64,000 nucleotides of DNA, from contig NC_043990.1 of assembly GCF_902150065.1 (NCBI RefSeq), positions 23,194,199 through 23,258,198 of the forward strand, written 5' to 3'. Source of the DNA: Myripristis murdjan (taxonomy: Eukaryota > Chordata > Actinopteri > Holocentriformes > Holocentridae). A model generated the notes under the pieces. The model saw nothing but the letters and a program-made list of their open reading frames with translations. It did not search any database and was not told the DNA's origin. Both the position numbers and the translations under genes were made by a program. Each line of letters starts with the position of its first letter. Position 1 is the stretch's first letter. This document shows, piece after piece, positions 51,019-62,367 of this stretch.

Positions 51019-53486
51019 ATGCAAGCATAATGTATACCTATACATAGAGCTTTGGAAGTTCTCGGAGACGTAGGTATAGTACTGGCAGTGGGGATCTTGA
51101 CTGCATGTCGTCTGGCAGGTCTCTGGGTCGTCCAGCATCACGTAGCGGATATCCATCCCTGGGAAATCTACTCCTTCAAGAGCAGTCTTCAACCAGTCTG
51201 GTAGTAAAGAAAGGTGCTATTAACAGACTTTAGTGATAGACCTAAAATCAGCAAAGATTTTCCCCATGGCTTCTCAAATGTGTAAACAATGTTGCAATGT
51301 TGTTTAGGACCCAGGGGTCATCGACTACATTTGTCCAAGAGCCTGAATTTTTCTAAGCAGACATTCTGGGGGCTGGACATTAAACAAACAAAATTTAAAT
51401 TTATTTAGGCCTAATTATCCTATTATTGTTTAATATTCTCACTTTTTTACAAAATGAATGTTTATTTTTATTAGCCTGGCTATATCATTGGGAATAGACT
51501 CCTAAAAAACAGGGAAATCTATAGTAATAACTAGACACTCTCAGTAGAGTGCAGATCTCCACCAAGGAGGAGGAGAAGGAGGAGGAGGAGGAGATGGTTC
51601 AGATCTGTGATTCCAACTGCAGAATTCAGCCCTGATCGGCAGGAAATATTAATCAACTTCAACCGGTTTTGTCCCAATGTTTACATGAAGATACGGCTTG
51701 CATTCATAAAAGGGAGGAATTTCATTTCAGCTTCACCAAGGCTTCTGCAATTCAGTGACCCACCTCTCTCCAGCATGGTCTCTAAATACCTGTTCTCTTC
51801 TCAGCCTTGCGCTGGTAAAGTCCTCTAACAGCGCCAAAACTGGCATTGTGTCATTAATCACAGCCATTCCACACAACCCTGCCAATTTATAGCACACATA
51901 ACGACTATTAATTGATCACACATGTGCCTCTAAATCAGTCCACAATCACATCTGTACCATGTGTGATACAGTTGAATGGACATATTTTCACCCACAATAT
52001 ATAATAGATAAACAGGCTTGTACAAAATCATACATGCACAATGAAATTGGATATTAAAGACACAATGTTGTGTAAATTCCCTCTGTCATGTTATTCTCTG
52101 CCACTTCATCAGCAGCCTGCAGCCAAAAACTCGCATGGAGGTATAAGTACATTCTCAATACACTCTCTCTCTCTTTTTTTGTTTTTTATAAATAACAATT
52201 TCTCTGTAGAAAACGATGTGTGCATATTTTGGTGCATCAGGTTGTGTGGCTACTACCTCACAGGTACCTGAGAATAAGGTGGCATGTGGATTTATAATGT
52301 CTTTAGAACCTGCGGGTCAAACGTACATATTTGGGGTTGGTAAATAATTCCTAATAATTTTTTTCCATCTCAATATTTGTTTTGGTGTTGCTTTAATATA
52401 GAAGGAAAAATTAAAGATGTCCTAAATACACATTTTATTCCGTCTCACTTTTTCTGAATTCATTGATATCCTGTGGGCCTGATGGGAAGCCTTAGTGGGC
52501 CAGATGTGGCCTGTGGGCTGCTGGTTGATATTCACTGGTACATGATCTACATTATCAGGACAAGGCATTGAAATGGAGAAGACAGGGCAAAGTTACCACT
52601 AAAAGGTGCAAGACCCTCATTACACAGGAAAATGCCCAGCATAGGACACACAAAATGATTGAAACTTTGTCAGAATTTGATATCAGTTCTAGTCATCCAG
52701 TTCAGGTCCTTGACATGGCAATTTTTAGATACATTAAGTGGCTACATACTGTCTAGCTGACAAAAGCGTGCTGGTATCCCAGATATGACATCATCCATGG
52801 CTTCAGTCATCATTTGATCTGGGTTGTTCTTCAAGTAGCAATGGAATCTGTCACTGGAAGTAAACAACAACAAAACACATGATAAATACTGTAAATATGT
52901 TGTTGAGATAACGCAAAGTAGAAAACATAAAGGATGAAATAATAGTTGCAAAAGATTATTAGCGTGATTCCCTCTAAAGGGGACATCTGGTGCTAACCAC
53001 ATTAGGACAGTTGTCAGATAAAGCAAACAAAATAAACTAATGTTTCCTGTGATTTACTAAACTAACTGACATTTTTCTACCCATTTGACAAAGACACACA
53101 CACACACACACACACACACACGTACCTGCCATCAGAGGTAACGTAAGAGAAGTAGGTGCAGCGTGGATGAGCAGAGCACAGGCTAAGACAATGCTCAGCA
53201 GAGCCGGCAAGCAGTGCCTCCATGTCATTTCCTTGGATGTTGGTATTTGGGAAAAACTTGGGCTGACACACTGTGTACAAACAGATACAGACACATGTGG
53301 TGAGAAAGCATGTGTGACAGCTTGCAAGATTCTTTACTAACACACCCCACTATAAGTGTTTACCTCTGTCAGAATTTGTAGCTATGTTCAAAGAGTGTGA
53401 GAATCCAGACACCACCATAGGTCTCGCCACTATATTAGGAATCACGGGTATTGTCCAACTGAATTTCAGGTAACACTTGTATCTAC

Positions 53487-53537
<51 letters not shown>

Positions 53538-56109
53538 ACAAGAAGACACTCAGTATAGAGCAAGTTTGAAGCTGGAAGTTATGATCTGTTTGTGGCCAGT
53601 GCCACCTTGAGAAGATACATTCATGAACTACAGATCACACCAATAGGATATGAATTCAAAATAATTTATTGTATGGTGGAGAACTGAGATGATGTAGAAG
53701 GGATGGATTGAGCATTCAAAGGGAGGGATGAGGGATGAAGAGATGGAGGGATGGGGTGAGGGTTGAGGTATGAGGAGATGAGGGTCGAGGGATGAAGGGA
53801 TGGAGGAATGGGGGTTAGGCATGAAGGGACAAGGGTCGAGGAATGGAGGGATGAGATCCGAGGGATGAAGGGATGGGGGGAAAATCAGGGTCAAGGATGG
53901 ACAGAAGAGTACGACAATGGAAAGACCGGAGGGAACCAGCGGAGTTGGGACTCTGAAAGATATGTGTGGTTGTTTCTAATGACATTCAGGTCATTAAGGA
54001 TAAAGGTAAGGTGTGCTAGAGAAGACCAGCCGCCAAGAATAAAGAAACAAGTGCCACTGCACTGACTGACTTGCCTGGAAGCGGAACTGCATGAACTGCT
54101 GATTTTTTCATAGCAATCAGACCAATAGATTGAGAGATATCAGATTTGACGTGTTTGTAGGACTAGAGGAAAGGTGATGGTAAAAAAACAAAAACAAAAC
54201 TGAGTTTTATCTGAAAAGTATGACTATGCTTAGAAAAAAAAAAAGATCATTTATGACTGGGGTGGCAAGACATTTTTTTCAGGGTGGCACCTGATTCCTG
54301 ATGCCACTCCCTAGATCTGCCATTGCTGAAGCTGTGTTGGTTTTGGAAAAAACTGAGAGAGAACATCGGTCCTTGGGCACATGGAAAAGTTCCTTTGCCG
54401 TCTCACTTTACCTGGTAGGTTTTTCTGTGTAGGTTCCACTGACAAAAGTGAAGAACTGACAGAAAGGGTCATTTGTGCAGGCTCTCTGACACTCCTCATA
54501 GTCTGCTGTGAACAGGCTTCGGTAGTCTGCCCCAGGGAAGTCCATGTTCTGGTACACCTGAGACAGACAAGGGTCTGGGAGACAAACAGCCAAACAGAGA
54601 GACAGAGAATTTGTTGGAATTAGAGTATGATAGTTGATCATTTGTTGACCAATGAATCTAGGAGCTGCTTCAACTTGTTGTGTCCCTACTAGACTGTGGA
54701 CCACAGGGCTTGAGGGAATAGCCAGAGGTGACACCCAAAACTGGACTCTGAGAATTGGGCTGCCCAGAGGGAGTGGACTTGAGGTAACAGTAGAAATGCC
54801 TGTGGAGAGAGAGGTTGGTGCATCTAGGGTCAGTGACTGACAAGTGCAAACACGTCCACAAGAGCAAACAGACAAATCAAGGTCATCAAACAGCATTGAC
54901 CAATCTAATAACTTTTAGACTTTTAGACAGAGTCAGTGTGAATTCACACTTTAGGTTTTTGTTTGTCCCCATTCACAGTCATGCTTGTTTGGTGTGTCTA
55001 GAGGCAGATGTGGGAAAAAACAAACAAAACAAAAAAAACAGTTTGTTTTGAGGGGTCATTAGCCAGAACAGTTGTGACCTACTGGTCTATAAGAAAGACA
55101 GTCATTATTTCAACTATTTTGTTACTAAAACATTCAGGAAATATCACACAAATTTACGTGCAGACCTGATGAAAAATTTTTGAATAAATGGGCAAATGGC
55201 ACAAAAAGGATTAGACAGACCGTTTAATCTCTATGGACCCTCACATGACTTTAAACCATGCGCTCTTCTAACTTGGGCCAAGGCTGAATATCAAATCAGT
55301 GAGTGAGAGGATACACAAATTAATCATGGGAAAGCAGGGTCATCACAGCAGCAAATGACTGAAATACATATTTAACACAAAACAAACAAACAGTGACTTA
55401 AAAAGCACAGCAACCAGTGTTTCAAAATTCATATAAACTTAATAAAATTATGACATTTTCATTGAAGTAAGTTAAAAAGTATCATAACTGTATTCAGTTA
55501 TTACACAAATTAGCCTACACGGTTTTGATGATAATGCAATAATTGATTATTAAATTGTCAAGATAGTACAAATATTGATGTAATTTGACATTTGAGCTTT
55601 CTCTCAATTTTTTGATAGGTTTTGTGAGACAGGATTTTGTTTTTCTTCATAAACTTTCAATTTTCACAGATTTCAATATGTTTTTTTTGGGTTTTTTTTG
55701 AGCATTTCTAATAACATACTTAATGTATACATATATTAATCCTCCTTGGTATTTCTTCACTTTATTCCAATGATAATTTGCTCGCAACTTACCTATTATC
55801 TCGGGTCCAGTCTGCTCGTACGAAGGTGAAGAAGAGGCAGGACGGGTGCTTGGTGCACAGCAGCTGACAGTGGTTTACATCAGGGGAGTACAGCTGAGTC
55901 AAGTCTGTTCCTGGGAAATCCACATTCTCCAGCAGCTCTCGCACACATTCTGCAGAAATGGACAGAGAAACACACAGAGAAAAACTACATACCTGCATGC
56001 ATAACACTTAAAAGTCATCAAATGTGTAAAACATCAAGTTTGTGTTACCTTGACAGAGGCCGAGCCCACAGAAGTAAAGCAGAGCCACGAGAATGAAACA
56101 AGCTCTCAT
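50360..56109 (-). CDS. secreted four-apple-domain protein (factor XI/prekallikrein-like, no protease domain)
   Basis: Nine exons in transcript order: 56109-56049, 55949-55793, 54799-54690, 54574-54412, 53482-53364, 53270-53126, 52853-52750, 51197-51038 and 50474-50360; 377 residues. Exon 1 encodes a signal peptide, RACFILVALLYFCGLGLCQ. Each pair of following exons encodes one apple/PAN domain (2+3, 4+5, 6+7, 8+9), with repeated phrases NVDFPGTDL, NMDFPGADY and GVDFPGMDI and the C-C-C-C(F/Y)F(T/S)(F/Y)V core. This two-exons-per-apple layout is that of F11 and KLKB1. Translation stops just after apple 4 (RNCQTGLK), so no trypsin domain is present. Apples 1 and 3 have six Cys; apple 2 lacks the last and apple 4 the first. 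It is probably a soluble plasma or mucosal protein that binds protein or glycan partners; no enzyme function is expected. A partial tandem paralogue follows at 62.4-63.3 kb. Confidence 0.85.
50971..51013. repeat. (GT)n microsatellite in the last intron of the apple gene
   Basis: About 21 GT units beside exon 8; the paralogous intron at 62,725-62,740 has only a short version. Confidence 0.85.
51312..52537. mobile_element. hAT-like insertion in apple gene intron 7
   Basis: Left end CAGGGGTCATCGACTACATT and a right end rich in GGGCCAGATGTGGCCTGTGG, finishing CACTG, are of the hAT type. The paralogous intron of the second apple gene runs straight from AAACAATGTTGCAA to ATCTGCATTACCAGGACAAG without this 1.2 kb, which supports a later insertion. 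No transposase frame was recognised. Confidence 0.55.
53484..53536. repeat. (GAAA)n microsatellite abutting apple gene exon 5
   Basis: Thirteen GAAA units; read on the gene's strand it is a CTTT run that ends at the acceptor TGTAG of exon 5. Confidence 0.9.
53699..53883. repeat. degenerate GGGATGAAG-type minisatellite
   Basis: About 20 imperfect 8-10 bp units (GGGATGAAG, GGATGGAGG, GAGGGATGA) in intron 4 of the apple gene. Confidence 0.75.
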
Positions 56110-58102
56110 CCTCAGACTTTTGCTTGTATACTATTGAAACCAGCCTCGTTCTTTCAAGCACAACTGGAAGTGGCGGCTCAGCATCAGCAGAGTGGGATAA
56201 AAAAAAGTATTTGCAGCCCCAAATTTGTACCTTTGAACCACTGATTTTATTGATTGTTGACTCACGCAGTCATAAGCGTTGGCCTGACTGTGCAGCCCTG
56301 CTGTGCAAACCCCACACAACATCAGTCTACAAACTAGATCAGCGCACGTCAAACTGTGAGTCAGGATGAAAAATGGCTTGCAGGCCAGAATCTGGTGAGT
56401 CCCCAGCAGAGATAATGGTTTGATTTGTTTTGATCGCAGAGCAAGAGACTAAATGTCTCAGCTGAGCACTGGGCTGTAAAACAAAAAGCTTTTAAACCGC
56501 TGGAGTTTGAGGGCTGCTCAAAGAAGTCCCCAGTAAAATTAAAAATGGAGTCACTTTCACTGGTATTTCATTCACTTCAAGCCAGTACAATGAGAGAAGG
56601 TTGTTATTGCAATAAAAGGTTTCATGCCCCCTGCTGTCATTTAAACACACCTGCCATGCAGGAAGATCTACTCAAATGCTAGCACACTTTTCATCAAATG
56701 TGCCTGAGGACATCTGCCTACTTGTCTTTTTGCCTGCATGTATAATTTGTGATGTGCGATTTTGAACTATGTGTGTATTTCTCTAATATATTAATTGCTC
56801 TTGTATATGTTGTAATACTGTGGGTTGATTGACTTCATGGGATTTTGGTGTTTAAACACTACACTTATATTATGGTATGGAGATGGTATAATTTTCTATG
56901 ATTATTTGCTCATCTTAGGCCTGTTAGGATGTTTGTGATGACTTTGTGTAATAAGCTTAAGATGCTGGCCACTTGCTTAATTAGTTTTTATTAGAGACTA
57001 TCATTTATTATGTAATGTAATTTGTATTTAAATACACGGGAGGGTATCTCACCTGATCATATTGCATTTTGAAAAATTATGACTTTTAAGAACCAATGGT
57101 CATGTGACTGGAAGGTGATTTAGTCACACCTGTGTCAGCTCAGACCATACCTGAGCGAACCTGATGACGCTACAGGCGAAACGTGTTGTTCACTTGAAAT
57201 AAAAACTAAATAAAGTCAACACGGTGTGCGGTAGCCTGTTACTCACTCAATTGTGTGATATGTGCCTGAGGACATCTTTTTGTTGGACTTTGACAAGAAA
57301 ATGTCTGGGCACTCCAGTTTGTTGTTTGTCCCAGGTCTCTCCAATGTGTATTATTTCCAGGGCAAACTGTGTACCACCACCACCTGATGGCTAAAGCATG
57401 ACTGACACAACTGCAGGACCAAAAAAACAAAAAAAAAGAAAGAAAAGAAAAAGAATGGGATAATAGCAAGAACACCAACAGGACTGCTGCTGTGGTTCAT
57501 TGAAATTTAGCGACCTCTGCTGTCAAAATCAAAGAGGTGCAGGACTAAAAAGTTGCCCCCGGAAAGACATTTTGACCCCAGCAGTTTTACAGCAGGTGCC
57601 TAGAGTATCAGAAATAACATGTAACTAATGCCTTGCATACCATAGGTGTTGAAAATTTACATTTTGCTGTCAAGAAGCTGATTCCAGATTGCAAGCTTTA
57701 TTAACCCCAACATGTTCTTAAGAAAAAAAGTGTAATGAAAGAAGAACCATTAAAACCCATACTGCTCTTCAAAATTATTACTTATACGCATGTTTTGAAA
57801 GTCAGTCAGATCATAATGACAAAAAAGGGAAGCAGGCAAAAATAGTCAGAATTTGATTTTATTGCTTTCATTCACATTGCAAAGAAGACCATCTTTATTT
57901 GACAACTTGCAAAAAACACATGAACGTTCAGGTTGTAAAGCAAATATAGTGCAAGAGGAAGTGCATATCAATATTGTGATGCAGTTACAGAAGTGCAAAG
58001 TGAGGAGGGGCTAATATAAACTTAAAGGGCTTGTTAATATTTATTCTCGATTGAATTTGCTCACACGGGAACAGTTAGTGTGTGAGATGAAGGGTGTGTG
58101 GC
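56110..58102. other. spacer between the apple gene and gstr
   Basis: No ORF is supported. About 56.1-56.3 kb is the upstream region of the apple gene. A repeat-tail-like sequence lies at about 57.1-57.23 kb. Minus-strand AATAAA signals for gstr are at 58,040-58,045, 57,894-57,899 and 57,858-57,863, so about 57.84-58.1 kb is probably its 3' UTR. Confidence 0.45.
57110..57230. repeat. repeat tail with CTGATGACGCTACAGGCGAAAC motif region
   Basis: CTGATGA at 57,161 and GAAAC at 57,178 followed by AATAAA-like sequence resemble a tail seen repeatedly in fish retroelement 3' ends. Family uncertain. Confidence 0.3.
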
Positions 58103-60073
58103 TCAGAGGTCTTTGAGTGTGTCCTGGTTCTGGGGGTTCTCCAGCCAGTGTGGAGGCCAGGTGCCTTTGATGCTGGGCCTTTCCTTCAGCAGAGCGAAAT
58201 ACTCTGCCAGCTTCGGGTAACGCTCCGGAGACAAGCTACAAAACAGAGAGAGGACGCCATCAAGCTTCACATCACGCATTTATACTTTCATTGTGATCGT
58301 ATTCATTCATTCACCCATTTCTCTATTCACATTCCCCACAGTTTGGCCGATGAAGAGTCCACCTACCCAAAGCGGAAGATGTAGGCAACACTCGGAAAAA
58401 CAATCACATCAGCCATTGAGAAGTTCTTCCCTGCCATGTAGGAACCTGCTCCCAGCTGGAGGACAGAAAACGGAGTTATGCTGCATTCAAATGCGGCTGG
58501 GAAAATCAACAATAATTAAAACTAAATACACAACTTCATCATTCGCCTTTGAACGCCTCTCCTGTGGAATTTCCAAATAAGAGATCTGTTTTTTCTGATA
58601 TTTGCACAGGAATGTAGGGTTAGTTTAACAAAGCCTGTTTGGTTAGACATCTGGTTCTGCAGGTCTGTATCTTTTGTCAGTACGTGAATTATTTTTTGTC
58701 TGTGTGTTTACCTTCTGCAGGTATCCCTCCCAGAGCTTCAGCTCAGTAACTAAAGCCTCCCTGTTTCTCTTCAACGCAGAATCATGTCGCTCTCCTTCCG
58801 GGACCTTCCAGTTGTAGTAGATAACATTCGCTAAAAGAAATGTCAACAGGCATTCCAGTCACTGCAGTAGCTCTCATTGGAAACTGGGAGGTGTAAGTGA
58901 TATCAAAGTTAATCTCTAATCTGCAGATTGTCCCCTCCCATGTAATGCTGAGTCATCTGCGGTTCCTCACAGCACAAGGCACAATAAATGCTCTTGTGCT
59001 AATCACAGTTGGGGCGTTATTACGTAACTTCAAATTCGACAGGAAGACAGGAAAGTGGCTCAAATTATGTTTGGAAGAGGCTACTTTGATAACATTGTGT
59101 GCACAGAAGGAACAGTATGTCTGATTGTGTAGATCAGAGCTGATTTGCACACAAGAAATGTAGCAGCTGACTGGGAATTCAGCCTGACAATAACTCTCTC
59201 TCTGCTGTATCATGACCCTAACCCCAGCATGTGATTCTCTGGGAGAAATCACTGTGGAGCTTTCAAAATGACTACCTGTTCGCAAGGCTGTGCAACACCC
59301 TCTGAATGCAGCATCCCTGGGCTTGCTTATATGAGAGCACAGATTATTACTGGTACTGTGCAAATGTGTGATTTTGTAGTCTCAGAATGATTTTTTTTTT
59401 TCTGTTTTTCCCCTTTTTTTCTTTTCTTTTTTTTTTTTTAACCAATTTAATCTCAGAGAATATCTGTGCTAAAGCTGAGGTCACACTGAGGCACCCCAGG
59501 CTGAGGCTCTAAGGCATCTCGCCAGTTTATTGTTTGGTATTGCCAAGGACAACGCAGATCAAAGACCCATAGTCAAAGCCAGGCCAAAGGAAACCAGATA
59601 AGTTCAGCCAAATACAACAGTTTGACCTGCCTACACTCTGTTTAAAATTCTAACACATATTATTTATTATAATATAGATAATTTATCCCAGATTATGTTT
59701 GTAGGCACCACTTACCCATTTTCTCAGCGAGTGTGACACCCTCAAACATGCGCTGGTACATCAGTGCCTGCTCTGCGGCGCCATCAGGGATCAGCTTGGT
59801 TCCTTGGGACTTGAACTGACTCTGATGTTGGAAACAAGACAACAAGGTGCAACCATGGTGATGCCGTCCCTCCTGGAGCTCAGGTATTGTTGTTGATATG
59901 TAACACGAGCAAAGGACTGTGTGCACAGTATTGTTGAACACACACAGCGACAGGGAATGCTCCTAAATATTAAAAAGGGCACAACAATGCTGCACAGTAT
60001 TGTTGAGCAGCACCCCTGTGACCATCATGTGGACTGTGCGCCTGACACCCACCACCCCAAGCATCCCCTCCTC

Positions 60074-60127
<54 letters not shown>

Positions 60128-60505
60128 CCCTGAGCCTTACCTCCAAGTATAAGCATGCTGCAAAGGACTCATTCAGTATGTTGTTCCCATGTTTGAAAGA
60201 GGGAAGCTTGCAGGAGGAAAGAATGAAATAAAGTAAATAGCTTCATTATTATTTTTGTTATCACCATTATTATTATTATTGTCGTGCATGCTTGAGACTG
60301 GATCATGACTGCTATGCATAATAAAACTGGAACTTACTTGACCCCTGGGGTTCATGTCCAAGACTTGCTGCGACTTGTGCTCCATTTTCTCGAAGGACAG
60401 CAGTTTCTGGTTGTATCCCTGCAGGTTCTTCTCCTCCAGGGCGATCATGACCCTCCAGCAGGGAGGAGAGCCGGAGCCCCACAGAAGGGTCATATCTTTG
60501 GCCAT
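58103..60505 (-). CDS. gstr: glutathione S-transferase, rho class
   Basis: Six exons in transcript order: 60505-60338, 60206-60141, 59821-59716, 58830-58712, 58455-58367 and 58235-58103; 226 residues, the usual size for GST rho. The N-terminal thioredoxin-like domain begins AKDMTLLWGSGSPPCWR, continues with MNPRGQLPSFKHG (cis-Pro loop) and has NESFAACLYLE, the Glu-Ser pair that holds the glutathione gamma-glutamyl group. The helical C-terminal domain carries GKNFSMADVIVFP, the conserved N-capping box region, and ends NQDTLKDL. The wording matches the fish rho class, cytosolic enzymes that conjugate glutathione to electrophiles and lipid-peroxidation products. The gene sits between two copies of the apple-domain gene, all on the minus strand. 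The exon 2 acceptor is an unusual AAG. A theta-class relative is the only alternative. Confidence 0.92.
60076..60123. repeat. (CA)n microsatellite next to gstr exon 2
   Basis: About 24 CA units in the intron, 18 bp downstream of the exon 2 donor. Confidence 0.9.
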
Positions 60506-60595
60506 GATATCAAATTGAACCGCAACCGCGTCGCAGATTTACAGCCGTGAAACGAGGGCGAAATCAAACGGTGAAGCAACCTGATGGCACTCTAG

Positions 60596-60633
60596 TTTTA
60601 TACGATCTTGCCTTTTCCTGGAGTCCGGATTGG
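60596..60633 (-). promoter_or_regulatory. gstr core promoter: TATA and CCAAT boxes
   Basis: On the minus strand TATAAAA lies at 60,602-60,596, about 92 bp before the start codon. A CCAAT box lies at 60,633-60,629, just upstream. This implies transcription starting near 60,570 and a 5' UTR of about 65 nt. No clear antioxidant response element was seen. Confidence 0.6.
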
Positions 60634-62367
60634 CTCAGTATCGTCACAGCCCACATTGCCAAAGATCAAAACACGATTCAAGACAGTCCACCAGCTTTCG
60701 GAAGCGCCTCTCGCTGACATAAACTGCCCCCTGGTGGCCAGATTGAATGTCCTCAGCTTTTGGTAACAGGTGTGACAGTAAAGGCGCTTGTTGTTGTCGC
60801 TGTATTTTCACCGGAACTCGATATTTAATCAGTGATGCATTAATTCTGTGATTACAAAATGTTGCTAGTGAATATTCTTCCTTTGCTACACTTGGTGGTA
60901 AAATAATACTCTCTCTCTGTCTCGGTTTGACAGAGATAAAAGTTGCCTAGTTTGGTGTGCGTAACATGCTTTTACCATTGGCAGAAGACGGTGGGAGTGA
61001 TTCCTCTTGCAGAACCACAACACTCTTTGAACTCTGTTGACGTGCCTAACATAAATCTCTGTCAAATTATACCACCCTATATTACTGCTATACCACTATT
61101 ACTACTACTACTACAAACAACAACAACAACAACAACAACAACAGCAAAGAACAACAACAATAATAATACTATACTACTACTACTAATAATAATAATAATG
61201 ATAATAATAATAATGATGATGACGATAATAATAATAATAATAATAATAATACATCAAAATCATTATCATATGTTTCAATTTCTTATGCTATCACTGCAAT
61301 ATTTGAGTAATATTCCTAAAGTGACCTAAAATGACCTCCCAGCTTTTCTTACAAACTGCATGTGTTTTAGATCAGCACTAAATCCGTCAACACAGCCTGA
61401 CACAGAAAATTGAATTCTTGTAATTTATTTTGCTCAGCACTGATGTGTTGTTCCATAACCATGTGTTCTGTTTATTAATTACATATATGTGCTTGTAATT
61501 TTTATTCTACCTTAAATTACCCCATTCTGGGTTTGTAGAAATTGTTCCCCTTCATATTTAAACTCTGTTATGTAAAATCATATTTTATAACATAAAAAAC
61601 TGTTTTTATAATTTAAAAAAGGCAGTGTTTTCTATGAGAGGAAAAAAAAAAACAAAAAAAACTTTTGAACAGGGTACAAGCAATTTCTTTCTTTTTTTTT
61701 TTCAAACAAAGGCCATCTCACTGAGGTGACAAAAGACTGACGCTGGTAACACACATAAAACTCATAAAAAATGGGAAAACCTGACCAAAATCTTGACATA
61801 TTAACAATCATCATCACCTTCCCTTTGTTTCTTACAAATGCCATTCAACCCATAATCAAAATCCGTATTTCAGCAAATTTCAGATAATTTATTTTAGGGT
61901 ATGTTACACATCTCCCACAAAAAATATTGATGGAACTTCCAAAATTCAGTAAACATATTCATCAGTGAACATATTGTCATGTCAGGCAGAGCAGGTGAGC
62001 AGTCTTATCTTCTGCAGGCCTGCTCATCACATGAATTCACATGTTCCTTTTTTAAGCCCCTTTCTACCAGTGTCTCGTTTAGCTGGAGGCTTTTTGCATC
62101 ATGATTGCTTTCCTGATGAATATCAGCACAGAACTGCACTGAACTGTTTGTGAAATAAAAGAACTAAGATTAATTTCTGTCATTAAATATGCACATTTGA
62201 TACAATGTGCCATGGTGCAACCCATCATGAGAGAAAGAGATGACAGGACACATCTCTGCACATAAACAAACACATGTAAGCAAATTTCTCACTGCTGAAT
62301 CTTTTTATTAGATCACACATGTTCTTTGCCCTGAAATCAGGTTTCCCTGTTTCATTTGAGAATCTGT
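60634..62367. other. spacer between gstr and the second apple gene
   Basis: Mostly AT-rich, with a CAA/AAT triplet tract at about 61.1-61.25 kb. No ORF is supported. From about 62,227 it is homologous to the 3' flank of the first apple gene and should contain the 3' UTR of the second copy. Confidence 0.45.
61105..61255. repeat. triplet repeat tract (CAA, ACT, AAT)
   Basis: Compound run of ACT, CAA and AAT/ATG units; frames across it are translations of the repeat. Confidence 0.85.

Noticed and set aside
51607-51828. Plus-strand frame inside the hAT-like insertion
   Set aside because: No transposase motif; too short to assign.
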